Positions 33,668-42,156 of a DNA stretch of 42,828 nt are shown here, piece after piece. This stretch comes from Sporosarcina quadrami (GTDB taxonomy: Bacteria > Bacillota > Bacilli > Bacillales_A > Planococcaceae). Positions within the stretch are counted from its first letter, which is position 1; the number at the start of each line of letters is the position of its first letter. A program made the position numbers and the translations under genes. Location of the stretch: assembly GCF_014836615.1 (NCBI RefSeq), contig NZ_JACSQN010000019.1, positions 1 to 42,828 of the forward strand, given 5' to 3'. Under the pieces are notes generated by a model, which saw only the letters and a program-made list of their open reading frames with translations, ran no database searches and was not told the DNA's origin.

Positions 33668-35458
33668 GTGGTGATTTTTGCAAAACCGACAGTTGAACAG
33701 TTCTTCAGAACATATGCCATCACAAACTTTGCGATAAACAGTGATGAATCGAAACTTGTCTTTAATACGAATCTGAACGGTAAGATGAATTTATGGGCAA
33801 TGGATTTGCCTAGTACATCTCCATACATGTTCGCGCATCGTGATGAATCCTGCAATTTCATTAAATTTGCACCAGAAAATAACATGGTTCTTGCAGGTTT
33901 CGATAAAGATGGTGATGAGAACTATCAAATCTATGCACTTCCTTTTGAGGGAGGGCTTCCGCAACCGTTAATAACAGGACGCGCTGAAGAAAAATATTAT
34001 TTCAGCCATTTGAGCGAAGATGGCAAACGCTTGTATTATATGACCTCCCAAGACAATCCTTCGTTCTTGAACACGCATATGCGTAATCTGGAAAGCGGTG
34101 TAGATACGCTCATCAACATTGGTGAGATTTCTCCAACCCAGCTTTCAGCGGTGTCCGAGAACGAGAACTCATTTGTCTATTCTCGCTCTTTTGCAAATAC
34201 GTACACGGTCAGTTTCGTTAAAACAGGTGAGGAGACGTCGTATTTGACACCTGATCACGAGAAAGTCCATGTAGCTTATGATCCAGTTTTCACGGACAAT
34301 GACACAATCTATTTTGTGACAGATTATGAAAGTGACAATGCGTATCTGGCTAAATTTAATGTATCATCCAATACCTTTTCGAAAGTATTGGAAATTAAGG
34401 GCGAAAGCATCCAGACAATTAAATGGAATAAAGAGAACAATGACTTGTATATCTTAACGATAAACGGTGTGACAGATAAACTTTACCGGTATACGATAGA
34501 AAATGGGGAATTAGAAAACTGTAATTTACCAGTCGATGTTCTTGATCAAATTCATTATACGAAAGCTGGAAATGTGTATATTTTAGGGAGAAGTGCGACC
34601 GATCCGCAAAATATCTATTCGTCTAAAGATGGTAAAGAATGGAGAAGACTCACGGAAAACCGTGTGCTTGGTGTTAGCAAGGATGAAATGGTCGAACCAG
34701 AAGTCGTATCTTATACATCTTTTGATGATATGGATATTGAAGCATTGCTATTTAAGCCGCAATCTGAAAATGATAACGGTTTTACGATTTTCTGGCCGCA
34801 CGGTGGTCCGCAATCAGCTGAAAGAAAAATGTTCCGTTCGATGTTCCAATGCTTCTTGAATCGGGGTTATACGATTTTTGCTCCAAACTTCAGAGGAAGT
34901 ACAGGTTATGGTTCAGAGTTCACGAAACTTGTTGAACAGAATTGGGGAGAGGGTCCCCGTCTGGATTGCCTTGCTGGAATCGACTGGCTCGTTAAAAACG
35001 GTATTACGGACAGTGACCGTCTGTTCTTAGTTGGCGGTAGTTACGGAGGTTACATGGCATTGTTGCTTCATGGAAGGCATGCTGAGCAATTCAAGGCGGT
35101 CGTAGACATCTTCGGTCCATCTGACATGTTCACTTTCGTCAATTCCGTACCTCCACATTGGAAGCCCATTATGGAAAGATGGCTCGGTGATCCTGAACGT
35201 GATAAAGAGCGATTCGTCAATGATTCTCCGGTCACGTATTTGGATGGGATGACAAAACCGATGCTCGTCATCCAGGGAGCAAAGGATCCACGAGTTGTAA
35301 AAGAGGAGTCGGATCAGATCGTAGCCAAGTTGCAAGAAAAGGGACGCGATGTGGAGTACCTCGTATTGGATGATGAAGGACATGGCTTCTCGAAAAAGGA
35401 AAATGAAATAAAAGTGTATGAAATGATGTTGGAATTCCTGGAAAAGCATCAAAAGTAA
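33668..35458 (+). CDS. Prolyl oligopeptidase-family (S9) peptidase
   Basis: A 596-residue serine peptidase of the S9C acylaminoacyl/dipeptidyl peptidase type. The N-terminal half (about 1-330) is a beta-propeller with repeats such as KMNLWAMDL and DENYQIYALPFEGG. The C-terminal alpha/beta hydrolase has FWPHGGPQSAERKMF, the nucleophile GGSYGGYM (Ser at about 458), the acid in GAKDPRV and the His in DEGHGF. The triad is complete. It lacks a signal peptide, so it is probably cytoplasmic and degrades short peptides. GTG at 33668 follows GGGAGG by 7 nt (the next GTG is 10 nt away). Confidence 0.93.
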   Translation: MVIFAKPTVEQFFRTYAITNFAINSDESKLVFNTNLNGKMNLWAMDLPSTSPYMFAHRDESCNFIKFAPENNMVLAGFDKDGDENYQIYALPFEGGLPQPLITGRAEEKYYFSHLSEDGKRLYYMTSQDNPSFLNTHMRNLESGVDTLINIGEISPTQLSAVSENENSFVYSRSFANTYTVSFVKTGEETSYLTPDHEKVHVAYDPVFTDNDTIYFVTDYESDNAYLAKFNVSSNTFSKVLEIKGESIQTIKWNKENNDLYILTINGVTDKLYRYTIENGELENCNLPVDVLDQIHYTKAGNVYILGRSATDPQNIYSSKDGKEWRRLTENRVLGVSKDEMVEPEVVSYTSFDDMDIEALLFKPQSENDNGFTIFWPHGGPQSAERKMFRSMFQCFLNRGYTIFAPNFRGSTGYGSEFTKLVEQNWGEGPRLDCLAGIDWLVKNGITDSDRLFLVGGSYGGYMALLLHGRHAEQFKAVVDIFGPSDMFTFVNSVPPHWKPIMERWLGDPERDKERFVNDSPVTYLDGMTKPMLVIQGAKDPRVVKEESDQIVAKLQEKGRDVEYLVLDDEGHGFSKKENEIKVYEMMLEFLEKHQK

Positions 35459-35462
35459 ATAG

Positions 35463-35505
35463 AAAACAGCTATTCATGAGAAGTCTCGTGAATAGCTGTT
35501 TTTCT
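35463..35505. terminator. Bidirectional terminator between S9 peptidase and ypsA
   Basis: An 18-bp stem (35463-35480 with 35485-35502, one G-U) with a 4-nt loop and flanking T-runs on both strands. Confidence 0.93.
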
Positions 35506-35506
35506 C

Positions 35507-36064
35507 TTAATCCCAATCTTTACGCTGCAAGTCTTCAGCGATTAATTGTAGGTCGTCAGCGGAAATCGATAATACTTCATATGCACTTTTTTCAGCATAG
35601 CTCACTGCCATCTTTTTAATGAATTTCGGTGAACCATCATTCTCTTCATCATAGACAATTAATATCCCGTCAGAATTACGCAATAGAAATTTATCCTTCT
35701 CAATGAACTGCCACGGTGCTTCATAAGGGCGCTTCGTCAGGCTGACCGAGTAATCCGCATGCGCTAAAATGAATTCATAAGCTTGTTTCTTTGCTTCGTT
35801 CCAGTTTTTGTCTTGTTCTTCAAAAGGCGTAATGACGGCGATCTGTAATTCAGGAAAGTCATCTTGCAAATCAATTGCGGTTTCGGCAGCCCATGTCTCA
35901 ACACCAGGCTGACCGCTAATGATAAGCCACTCGAGACCAGTTTCAAGGAGGGGTGTCAATCGACTTTCCAAAGCTTTCTTTATAATATTTATGCCTTCAT
36001 GCTTATCATTGAAGATCCCTAATTCATGTGCTTTGTAACCTGTTACGACAAGTCTTTTAATCAT
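35507..36064 (-). CDS. ypsA: YpsA family (DUF1273, SLOG-like) protein
   Basis: A 185-residue YpsA homolog. The start MIKRLVVTGYKAHELGIF and the nucleotide-binding SLOG-type phrases ISGQPGVETWAAETAIDL and GILIVYDEENDGSPKF are diagnostic of DUF1273. YpsA in Bacillus is linked to cell-division inhibition and stress, but its ligand is not fixed. I use ATG at 36064 (AAGGA about 8 nt upstream). The frame could begin 9 bp earlier. It lies downstream of the lyase gene, 44 bp apart, and may be co-transcribed. Confidence 0.88.
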   Translation of the reverse strand: MIKRLVVTGYKAHELGIFNDKHEGINIIKKALESRLTPLLETGLEWLIISGQPGVETWAAETAIDLQDDFPELQIAVITPFEEQDKNWNEAKKQAYEFILAHADYSVSLTKRPYEAPWQFIEKDKFLLRNSDGILIVYDEENDGSPKFIKKMAVSYAEKSAYEVLSISADDLQLIAEDLQRKDWD

Positions 36065-36108
36065 GTACTCCATCCTTTTTCATAACGTTAACAAAACTAT
36101 ACAAAAGC

Positions 36109-37338
36109 TTACTTTATGATTTGTGAATAACTCGGTAAATTGGAGTAATAGCCTTTCCATACGACGTCCAAATAATGCGTGGCGTCTGTATTACCTTCCG
36201 TGCTAATGAATAAAATACGGGCGTCGTTAGTTATAGATAACGCTTCGCAAATATCTTTGCCTTCTTCAGTTGTCCGTAAATAATAGAGTAAACCCATCGG
36301 AATAGCTCCAGATTCACCTGAAATGACACGCTTGTCGTCACCGAGAGGATTTCCAAGTACGCGCATACCGAGTGCTGCCAATGAATCAGCACATGAGAAT
36401 GACGCACTGACGGCTTTTTTTAAGATCTTATACGCATGGGTATTCGGTTCTCCGCAAGATAATCCTGCCATGATTGTTGCAAGATCACCAGTTACATGTT
36501 CAATATGGCCATCATGTGTCGTGAGTGAGCGGAAATAGCAGTCTGCAGCGGCCGGTTCTACAAGTATTATTTTTGGCGGGTTGTCAGGATACATTGTCAA
36601 GAAAGTTGCAGCTATGGAAGCTGCAAAAGATCCCACGCCTGCTTGAAGTATTAAATGAGTCGGCGCTTGTAACTGTTCTAAAGCGATTTCATAAGCAATG
36701 GTTGCATAGCCTTGCATAATCCAAAGTGGAATTTCTTCATAACCCTCCCACCCGGTATCTTGCACGAGAATCCAACCGTTTTCTTCCGCAAGTCGAGCAC
36801 ATTCTCGCACTGTATCATCATAGTTCATTTCTGTTATGTAAGCTTCTGCACCTTCGTTTTGAATAGCTTCAAGTCTCTGCTGTGTGGCTCCTTTTGGTAA
36901 ATAGATAATTGAACGGTGTCCTAATTCCCTTGCTGTCCAAGCGACGCCTCGTCCATGATTGCCATCAGTAGCAGAGATGAATGTTAGCTCACCCAATTGC
37001 TCACGAATAGTGACTGATTGTAATTCATCAAATGAGAGTGAAGATAGATCTTTGCTTAGATGATTCGCTATATAATTGCCTATTGCATAAATTCCACCCA
37101 TCACTTTAAATGCATTGAGTCCGAACCTGTATGATTCGTCCTTTACATATAGCTCAGAAATTCCTAAATGATTTGCTAGATGTGGTAATGCTTCTAATGG
37201 TGTTCTTGAATATGAAGCGTGGGACTGTTGAAATTGATGAATTGATTTGATTGTCTGTTCAGCAAACGGGAGCAAGTCGCTTTCTTCATTAATGTGTGAA
37301 TGAAAACGGTTTAGTGTCCATCTTACATGATTTGTCAT
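36109..37338 (-). CDS. dpaL: Diaminopropionate ammonia-lyase
   Basis: A 409-residue PLP enzyme of fold type II. It converts 2,3-diaminopropionate to pyruvate and ammonia. The PLP Lys is K78 in YRFGLNAFKVMGG; SATDGNHGRGVAW is the substrate loop, AGVGSFAAS the phosphate-binding loop, and SGESGAIP the C-terminal cofactor contact. These match YgeX/DpaL rather than threonine dehydratase, with the typical N-terminal RTPLEALPHLA. AGGAGG lies before the ATG. It is preceded by a long structured leader with a terminator (37405-37658), so it is probably attenuated or read through. Confidence 0.9.
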   Translation of the reverse strand: MTNHVRWTLNRFHSHINEESDLLPFAEQTIKSIHQFQQSHASYSRTPLEALPHLANHLGISELYVKDESYRFGLNAFKVMGGIYAIGNYIANHLSKDLSSLSFDELQSVTIREQLGELTFISATDGNHGRGVAWTARELGHRSIIYLPKGATQQRLEAIQNEGAEAYITEMNYDDTVRECARLAEENGWILVQDTGWEGYEEIPLWIMQGYATIAYEIALEQLQAPTHLILQAGVGSFAASIAATFLTMYPDNPPKIILVEPAAADCYFRSLTTHDGHIEHVTGDLATIMAGLSCGEPNTHAYKILKKAVSASFSCADSLAALGMRVLGNPLGDDKRVISGESGAIPMGLLYYLRTTEEGKDICEALSITNDARILFISTEGNTDATHYLDVVWKGYYSNLPSYSQIIK

Positions 37339-37404
37339 GTCGTACCTCCTCCAACTTTGTATATATTCCTATTATACTTCAGTCCGGGAAATTTGCAGAG
37401 AAAA

Positions 37405-37433
37405 CAAAAAAACACCACCCGATTAAGGTGGTG
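37405..37433 (-). terminator. Terminator of the structured leader before dpaL
   Basis: On the minus strand CACCACC and GGTGGTG form a 7-bp perfect stem (37427-37433 with 37413-37419) with a 7-nt loop, followed by seven T residues (37406-37412). It lies 67 nt before the lyase start. Confidence 0.9.
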
Positions 37434-37658
37434 CCTGCTTATAAAGCTTGATATGAACAGCTTTATGTAAGCCGCGTTTGCCGTATCGTGAATCATGAAA
37501 GTTTTAAACCACCACTCCTCAAAGTGGGTGTTCGCAAAAACATTCCTGTTTGTCCCGATTGACTAAGTGAACCGGGCATGCCATTCCTGTTTTTATATAA
37601 AACTCCCTTTTACAGCTTAAAGGTTAAAACTTATGTGGATACGAACAATGCAGCTTAT
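37405..37658 (-). ncRNA. Unassigned structured leader RNA or small RNA
   Basis: About 250 nt lie between a good minus-strand promoter and an intrinsic terminator, with no ORF. Read on the minus strand they contain a hairpin CCCG with CGGG (37555-37576), an ACACCCACT/AGTGGTG hairpin (about 37508-37532) and a long stem GCTTA..ATAAAGCT/AGCTTTATAAGC (37437-37472, with a small bulge). A direct repeat ACAGGAATG occurs at about 37543-37551 and 37581-37589. The layout suits a regulated leader of dpaL or an independent small RNA. I do not recognise a riboswitch class; a 6S-like RNA is a possibility that I cannot confirm. Confidence 0.5.
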
Positions 37659-37664
37659 GTTTAT

Positions 37665-37693
37665 ATAATACGCTTACTACATTGAAATATCAA
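37665..37693 (-). promoter_or_regulatory. SigA-type promoter of the structured RNA/dpaL
   Basis: On the minus strand TTGATA (37688-37693) and TATTAT (37665-37670) are spaced by 17 nt. Predicted transcription begins near 37658. Confidence 0.72.
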
Positions 37694-37741
37694 TGAGAAA
37701 AACTTCCTGTGTTGAAAACAGGACTAAGCAAGTAAATAAAT

Positions 37742-37768
37742 GTTTAGCTTTACGTGATTATAGGAAGA
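37742..37768 (+). promoter_or_regulatory. Possible SigB promoter of the Gsp26-like gene
   Basis: GTTTAG (37742-37747) and GGAAGA (37763-37768), spaced 15 nt, resemble the SigB pattern GTTT...GGGTAT, about 34 bp before the start. The downstream gene is a general-stress family member, which in Bacillus is SigB-controlled. The match is imperfect. Confidence 0.45.
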
Positions 37769-37801
37769 GTTATAAGAGACTTTAAATAAGGAGTGGTAAA
37801 A

Positions 37802-38218
37802 TTGAACGCAAAAGATACAGCACGAAAAATTCTAGATGAAAGTCTAGTCGGAACAATGGCTACTGTTCAGGATAATAAACCCTTCAGCCGCTACATGACG
37901 TTTTTCAATGAAGATTTCACTCTTTACACAGCGACATCAAAACAAACTGATAAGGTCGAAGAGTTGGAAGGAAATCCAAACACTCATATTCTAATTGGCT
38001 ATGATGGAGAAGGGTATGACGATGCCTATCTTGAAATAATGGGTACCGTTAAAGTGACAGATGACGAAAGCTTGAAAGAGAAAGTGTGGAATGAACACAT
38101 GAAGCCATGGTTTTCTGGCCCTGAAGATCCGAACCTTGTAATCCTTAAAGTGACTCCTGAATCAATGCGCCTCATGAACAAAAAAGGACAAGAACCTCAG
38201 GATATTAAATTTAATTAA
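37802..38218 (+). CDS. General stress protein 26-like (PNPOx-fold) protein
   Basis: A 138-residue protein of the pyridoxamine-phosphate-oxidase-like fold, similar to Gsp26/YdaG of Bacillus. Signature segments are ILDESLVGTMATVQDNKPFS (about 10-29), SRYMTFFNEDFTLYTATSK, NTHILIGYDGEG and YLEIMGTVKV. It probably binds flavin or a related cofactor; the reaction is unknown. TTG at 37802 lies 8 nt after AAGGAG (37788-37793); the GTG at 37793 overlaps that site. A terminator follows. Confidence 0.87.
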   Translation: MNAKDTARKILDESLVGTMATVQDNKPFSRYMTFFNEDFTLYTATSKQTDKVEELEGNPNTHILIGYDGEGYDDAYLEIMGTVKVTDDESLKEKVWNEHMKPWFSGPEDPNLVILKVTPESMRLMNKKGQEPQDIKFN

Positions 38219-38230
38219 TTGTAATCACAA

Positions 38231-38262
38231 AAATCCCTTGCGACTTATGGCAAGGGATTTCT
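38231..38262. terminator. Terminator between Gsp26-like and tspO genes
   Basis: AAATCCCTTGC (38231-38241) pairs perfectly with GCAAGGGATTT (38250-38260), loop of 8 nt. It can serve both convergent genes. Confidence 0.88.
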
Positions 38263-38274
38263 TACTCGTTTCAC

Positions 38275-38772
38275 TCATTTATTCAACTTCCAAGTAGCAT
38301 AATTTAACGTTAGTGCAAATGCGACCCATCCGATATATGGGATCATGAGAGTCCCAGCGGTTTTATCGACTGCGTAAAATTCATATGTTGTTAATGCAAT
38401 TGTTCCAAGAAGAACCGTCATCTCCATTAATGCAGTCCCACGCAATCCCCATCTGAAAAATAGGAAAGACCATAAGTAGTTTAAACCAAGTTGTATCTCA
38501 TAAGAAGGAATGTTAGTCGGTTCACGCAATCCAAATTCTTTTTTCTTCTCTACTCGATATTTTGCCAAGCCCATCATTCCGTATAACGTTGTCCAAGCTA
38601 TCGGGAATGCTGCGGGTGGAGGAGAAAATGAGGGCTTCTTCAATTTCTTATATTTTTCCTGCGAATTCCGGTTGGCAATCCAACCTGTAATCGATCCGCC
38701 TATAATCGGTAAAAGAATGCCAGTCGCGATCCGTTTGCCATCATAACGTCCATTCACTTTGAGCAGTTCCAT
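38275..38772 (-). CDS. tspO: TspO/MBR family membrane protein
   Basis: A 165-residue TspO homolog with five predicted helices. The first loop (KLKKPSFSPPPAAFPIAWT) and LYGMMGLA, QLGLNYLWSFLFF and PYIGWVAFALTLNYATW are diagnostic. TspO proteins bind tetrapyrroles and cholesterol-like ligands and can degrade protoporphyrin under light; the role in Bacillales is tied to stress. AGGAGG precedes the ATG. It is a single gene, convergent with the Gsp26-like gene. Confidence 0.93.
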   Translation of the reverse strand: MELLKVNGRYDGKRIATGILLPIIGGSITGWIANRNSQEKYKKLKKPSFSPPPAAFPIAWTTLYGMMGLAKYRVEKKKEFGLREPTNIPSYEIQLGLNYLWSFLFFRWGLRGTALMEMTVLLGTIALTTYEFYAVDKTAGTLMIPYIGWVAFALTLNYATWKLNK

Positions 38773-38859
38773 AAGCTCACCTCCTATCCTTTATAAGTAT
38801 GATTCCCTTGATTCTATGGATGAAACGGAAAAAGATCATTTTACGGAATAATAAAAAAA

Positions 38860-38888
38860 TTAAGGTTCTATACATTTTACGGTATACT
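38860..38888 (+). promoter_or_regulatory. Candidate promoter of the NSS transporter gene
   Basis: TATACT (38883-38888) has a weak TTAAGG (38860-38865) 17 nt upstream. It supports the ATG at 38934 over the longer reading from 38799, which would start upstream of the promoter. Confidence 0.45.
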
Positions 38889-38933
38889 AATACAAAATTC
38901 AGTGGTTTCACTGGGAACGAAGTGGGTGATTGG

Positions 38934-40256
38934 ATGAAACAGCGTGAGCAATGGACGTCTAAAATCGGATTTGTTTTGGCGGCTGCAGGGAGTGCAATTG
39001 GACTTGGGGCAATTTGGAAGTTTCCATATATGGCCGGTACGAATGGTGGAAGTGTCTTCGTTTTATTATTTATTATTTGCACATTAATAATCGGCTTGCC
39101 AATTTTACTTGCAGAATTCGTGATTGGCAGGAGAGGAAAGAGTGATGCTGTTACCTCTCTTAAAAAGCTTGCACCGGGGCGTAAGTGGCATTGGATGGGT
39201 TGGATGGGGTTAGGGTCTTCCTTCATCCTATTGTCCTTCTACAGCGTTGTAGGTGGTTGGATACTTTCTTACTTAGTTAGGGCAATATTTTTTAAGTTGG
39301 ATATTACTGATCATAGTGAACTGTTTAATTCAATTATTGCCAACCCGTTAGAAGTGCTCATCGGACAGGCGGTTTTCATGGTGTTGACGATTTGGATTGT
39401 ACAAAGTGGCATAAGAGGTGGGATTGAACGTGCAAGTCGAGTGATGATGCCACTATTGTTCGTGTTTTTCATCCTGCTTGCTATTCGGTCGTTGACGTTG
39501 GATGGGGCTATGGAAGGAATCCGATTTTTATTTGTTCCTGACTGGTCTTATTTGACTGGTAAGACGCTCCTGATGGCACTTGGCCAAGCATTCTTCTCGC
39601 TAAGTGTCGGCGTGACCGCAATGATGACGTACGCTTCTTACTTGCAGAAGGAAGAAAGGCTAGGTCAATCGGCTTTTAATGTATCTATTCTCAATATCGT
39701 CATATCATTATTAGCAGGAATCGTTATTTTTCCGGCAGTTTTTGCTTTAGGACAGTCGCCTGCTGAAGGGCCAGGACTTATTTTTGTTGTGTTGCCTGCA
39801 ATTTTCAATGAAATCCCGTTCGGTGCGCTTTTTATTATTGTGTTTTTTATACTATTATTGTTTGCGACATTGACGTCTTCAATTTCGATGTTAGAGATTG
39901 TTGTTTCAACGGGGATCCGCAATAAGTATGAACGCAGAAAACGTGCTGCATGGATGTTTGGCATACTTATCTTTATCGTTGGTATACCAAGTGCCTTGTC
40001 ATTTGGTCTGTTAGCAGATGTTAAAATGCCCGGTGGTGGAACGATTTTTGACTTTGCGGATATGCTGACTAGCCGGATTGGATTGCCTATTGGCGCATTA
40101 CTTATTTCTATATTCGCCGGATATGTCTTAACTACTGCGGAGACGGATGATGAATTGCGGATGCATCCTTTATTAAATAGATCATGGAAATTTATTGTGC
40201 GCTTTATCGCGCCGATAGCAATTGTTATTATTTTTATTGCTTCATTTATAATGTAA
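38934..40256 (+). CDS. Sodium-dependent transporter, NSS/SNF family
   Basis: A 440-residue membrane transporter of the neurotransmitter:sodium symporter family. The N-terminal helix 1 signature WTSKIGFVLAAAGSAIGLGA with the unwound IWKFPYMAGTNGG is diagnostic; FSLSVGVTAMMTYASYL matches helix 6, and TSSISMLEIVVS helix 8. About 11 helices are visible, one fewer than eukaryotic NSS, as usual for bacteria. It imports an amino acid or similar solute with Na+; the substrate is unknown. ATG at 38934 is preferred because GGGTGA lies just upstream and the protein then starts like relatives (MKQREQW). Confidence 0.92.
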   Translation: MKQREQWTSKIGFVLAAAGSAIGLGAIWKFPYMAGTNGGSVFVLLFIICTLIIGLPILLAEFVIGRRGKSDAVTSLKKLAPGRKWHWMGWMGLGSSFILLSFYSVVGGWILSYLVRAIFFKLDITDHSELFNSIIANPLEVLIGQAVFMVLTIWIVQSGIRGGIERASRVMMPLLFVFFILLAIRSLTLDGAMEGIRFLFVPDWSYLTGKTLLMALGQAFFSLSVGVTAMMTYASYLQKEERLGQSAFNVSILNIVISLLAGIVIFPAVFALGQSPAEGPGLIFVVLPAIFNEIPFGALFIIVFFILLLFATLTSSISMLEIVVSTGIRNKYERRKRAAWMFGILIFIVGIPSALSFGLLADVKMPGGGTIFDFADMLTSRIGLPIGALLISIFAGYVLTTAETDDELRMHPLLNRSWKFIVRFIAPIAIVIIFIASFIM

Positions 40257-40262
40257 TTACCG

Positions 40263-40294
40263 AAAAACTTCCTGCTTTCCAAGGGAGTTTTTTT
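40263..40294 (+). terminator. Terminator after the NSS transporter
   Basis: AAAAACTTCCT (40263-40273) pairs with AGGGAGTTTTT (40282-40292), one G-U, followed by T residues. Confidence 0.85.
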
Positions 40295-40297
40295 GAT

Positions 40298-40340
40298 TTG
40301 CAATAAACATCTTGCGTATATAATCATATGCTTATATGAT
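40298..40340 (+). promoter_or_regulatory. arsR promoter and ArsR operator
   Basis: TTGCAA (40298-40303) and TATAAT (40319-40324), spaced 15 nt, form a likely promoter. A perfect inverted repeat ATCATAT (40323-40329) - GCTT - ATATGAT (40334-40340) overlaps the end of the -10 and fits the ATC-N12-GAT type operator of ArsR/SmtB repressors. Repressor binding there would block transcription. Confidence 0.77.
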
Positions 40341-40364
40341 GAGAGTGAAAAGGAGATGGGAAAG

Positions 40365-40712
40365 GTGAGCTCAAAAGAATATATTGAACTACAACGGGCA
40401 TCGCAGCTACTTAAACTTCTCGGGGACAAAACGAGATTGACGATGATGAAGTTGCTTCAAACGCATGATTGTTGTGTGTGTGAATTTGTGGAGATTTTTA
40501 AGATGAGTCAACCAGCAATTAGTCAACACTTACGGAAGCTTCGTGATATTGAGTTAGTTAACGAAGAGCGAAAAGGTCAGTGGATTTTTTATTCAATTAA
40601 TAAAAAGCATGAGGATTATCCGCTAATTCAAAGTGTACTTGCGCATTTGCCGCTACAGGATAAGTCCATCGTTGAATTGGAATCACAAGGACTACGTATT
40701 TTATGTGAGTAA
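40365..40712 (+). CDS. arsR: ArsR-family metalloregulator
   Basis: A 115-residue winged-helix repressor of the ArsR/SmtB family. The alpha-3 metal-binding region reads DCCVCEF with the Cys pair typical of As(III)/Sb(III) sensors (CxC), followed by the recognition helix [19 protein letters not shown] and the wing [14 protein letters not shown] at 40365 is chosen, 9 nt after AAGGAG (40350-40355); the ATG at 40356 touches that site. It is followed 20 bp later by arsB. By family knowledge it represses this operon until arsenite binds. Confidence 0.92.
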   Translation: MSSKEYIELQRASQLLKLLGDKTRLTMMKLLQTHDCCVCEFVEIFKMSQPAISQHLRKLRDIELVNEERKGQWIFYSINKKHEDYPLIQSVLAHLPLQDKSIVELESQGLRILCE

Positions 40713-40732
40713 AGTTAGGGAGGAAAAAAGTT

Positions 40733-42028
40733 TTGTATCCAGTTATTATGGCATCAATTATTTTTATTGTTACACTTATTTTTGTTATTTGGCAACCGAA
40801 AAACTTGTCGATTGGATGGTCGGCATGTATTGGAGCGGTTGTTGCTTTGTTATTTGGGGTAGTTGATTTTACGGATGTCGTTGATGTAACTGGAATTGTC
40901 TGGAATGCGACACTTGCTTTTATTGCAATTATTATTATTTCATTGATTTTGGATGAAATAGGATTCTTTGAATGGTCTGCCTTACATATGGCTCGTTTTG
41001 CTAAAGGGAATGGCTTACGGATGTTTGTATATGTAAGTATTTTGGGCGCAATAGTAGCAGCATTATTTGCAAACGATGGAGCAGCATTAATTTTGACACC
41101 GATAGTACTGGCGATGGTTAGGAACTTGAAATTTAGCGATAAAATGATATTTCCCTTTATCATTGCTAGTGGATTTATAGCAGATACGACTTCATTGCCA
41201 CTCGTCGTAAGTAATCTGGTCAATATTGTTTCTGCAGACTTTTTCGGTATTGGATTTGTGGAATATGCATCACGAATGATTGTCCCGAATCTATTTTCAT
41301 TAGCGGCAAGTATTCTTGTTTTGTATTTATTTTTCCGTAAGGATATTCCTGGGAATTATGAAGTCTCAAATTTAAAACAGCCGAAAGAAGCGATTAAAGA
41401 TCATAAAATGTTTCGACTGTCTTGGGGCGTATTAAGTGTTCTTCTAATTGGCTATTTCTCGAGTGAATTCACTGGCATTCCGGTATCATTCATAGCTGGC
41501 ATTGTAGCTATATTCTTTTTAGTAATGGCGAACAGAAGTCCAGCCGTTCCGACAGTGCAAGTATTAAAAGGAGCTCCGTGGGCAATTGTCTTCTTTTCTA
41601 TCGGTATGTATGTTGTTGTATACGGTCTGAAAAACGCTGGACTGACTAGTGTCCTAGCGGATGTAATTCAACTTGCTGCCGATCAAGGCCTTTTTGTAGC
41701 CACTATTTCTATGGGATTCATCGCGGCATTTTTATCGTCCATCATGAATAATATGCCGACTGTCATGATAGATGCATTGGCAATAGCTGAGACGAGTACA
41801 ACCGGCACCATACGCGAAGCACTTATCTATGCGAATGTTATCGGGTCGGATTTAGGACCTAAAATTACGCCTATTGGGTCATTGGCAACATTGTTATGGT
41901 TGCATGTGTTGTCACAAAAAGGCGTTAAGATTAGCTGGGGGACGTATTTTAAGGTCGGAATCATTCTAACAATTCCTACACTTTTCATTACACTCATTGG
42001 GTTGTATTTGTGGTTATTAATTGTCTAA
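40733..42028 (+). CDS. arsB: Arsenite efflux transporter ArsB
   Basis: A 431-residue ArsB/NhaD-type membrane pump that exports arsenite. The N-terminal [15 protein letters not shown], the [16 protein letters not shown], the conserved [15 protein letters not shown] and [11 protein letters not shown] segments, and the C-terminal [21 protein letters not shown] are typical. About 11-12 helices are visible. TTG at 40733 has AGGGAGG just upstream. It forms an arsRB operon with no arsC or arsA in the window, so arsenate would need a reductase encoded elsewhere. Confidence 0.93.
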   Translation: MYPVIMASIIFIVTLIFVIWQPKNLSIGWSACIGAVVALLFGVVDFTDVVDVTGIVWNATLAFIAIIIISLILDEIGFFEWSALHMARFAKGNGLRMFVYVSILGAIVAALFANDGAALILTPIVLAMVRNLKFSDKMIFPFIIASGFIADTTSLPLVVSNLVNIVSADFFGIGFVEYASRMIVPNLFSLAASILVLYLFFRKDIPGNYEVSNLKQPKEAIKDHKMFRLSWGVLSVLLIGYFSSEFTGIPVSFIAGIVAIFFLVMANRSPAVPTVQVLKGAPWAIVFFSIGMYVVVYGLKNAGLTSVLADVIQLAADQGLFVATISMGFIAAFLSSIMNNMPTVMIDALAIAETSTTGTIREALIYANVIGSDLGPKITPIGSLATLLWLHVLSQKGVKISWGTYFKVGIILTIPTLFITLIGLYLWLLIV

Positions 42029-42082
42029 ATAAAAGAAAATGGAAGATGATTTAATCGGATTCTGCTTAATCATCGAAAAGGT

Positions 42083-42129
42083 AAAGCTCATAAAGTCAGA
42101 CTAGGAGTAGTCTTGATTTTATGAGCTTT
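42083..42129. terminator. Long hairpin terminator between arsB and the collagen gene
   Basis: AAAGCTCATAAAGTCA (42083-42098) pairs with TGATTTTATGAGCTTT-type sequence (42114-42129), extended by AGACT/AGTCT, giving about 20 bp with one bulge. It lies between two convergent genes. No strong T-run is present, so efficiency is uncertain. Confidence 0.78.
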
Positions 42130-42156
42130 GATGATAATTGAGGTCGATAGGTTTTA

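Noticed and set aside
37697..37730. Second terminator on the minus strand (CCTGT/ACAGG hairpin)
   Set aside because: The stem is only 5-6 bp and lies upstream of the promoter at 37665-37693; probably fortuitous.
38799..38933. N-terminal extension of the NSS transporter
   Set aside because: It would start upstream of the candidate promoter, is basic and polar unlike relatives, and lacks a ribosome site.
39665..40429. 254-residue minus-strand frame opposite the NSS transporter
   Set aside because: It is antisense to a well-supported membrane protein gene and its composition is that of a mirror of hydrophobic codons.
40597..41223. 208-residue minus-strand frame opposite arsR/arsB
   Set aside because: It lies antisense to a clear ArsB coding region, has Ile/Asn/Thr-rich shadow composition and no ribosome site.
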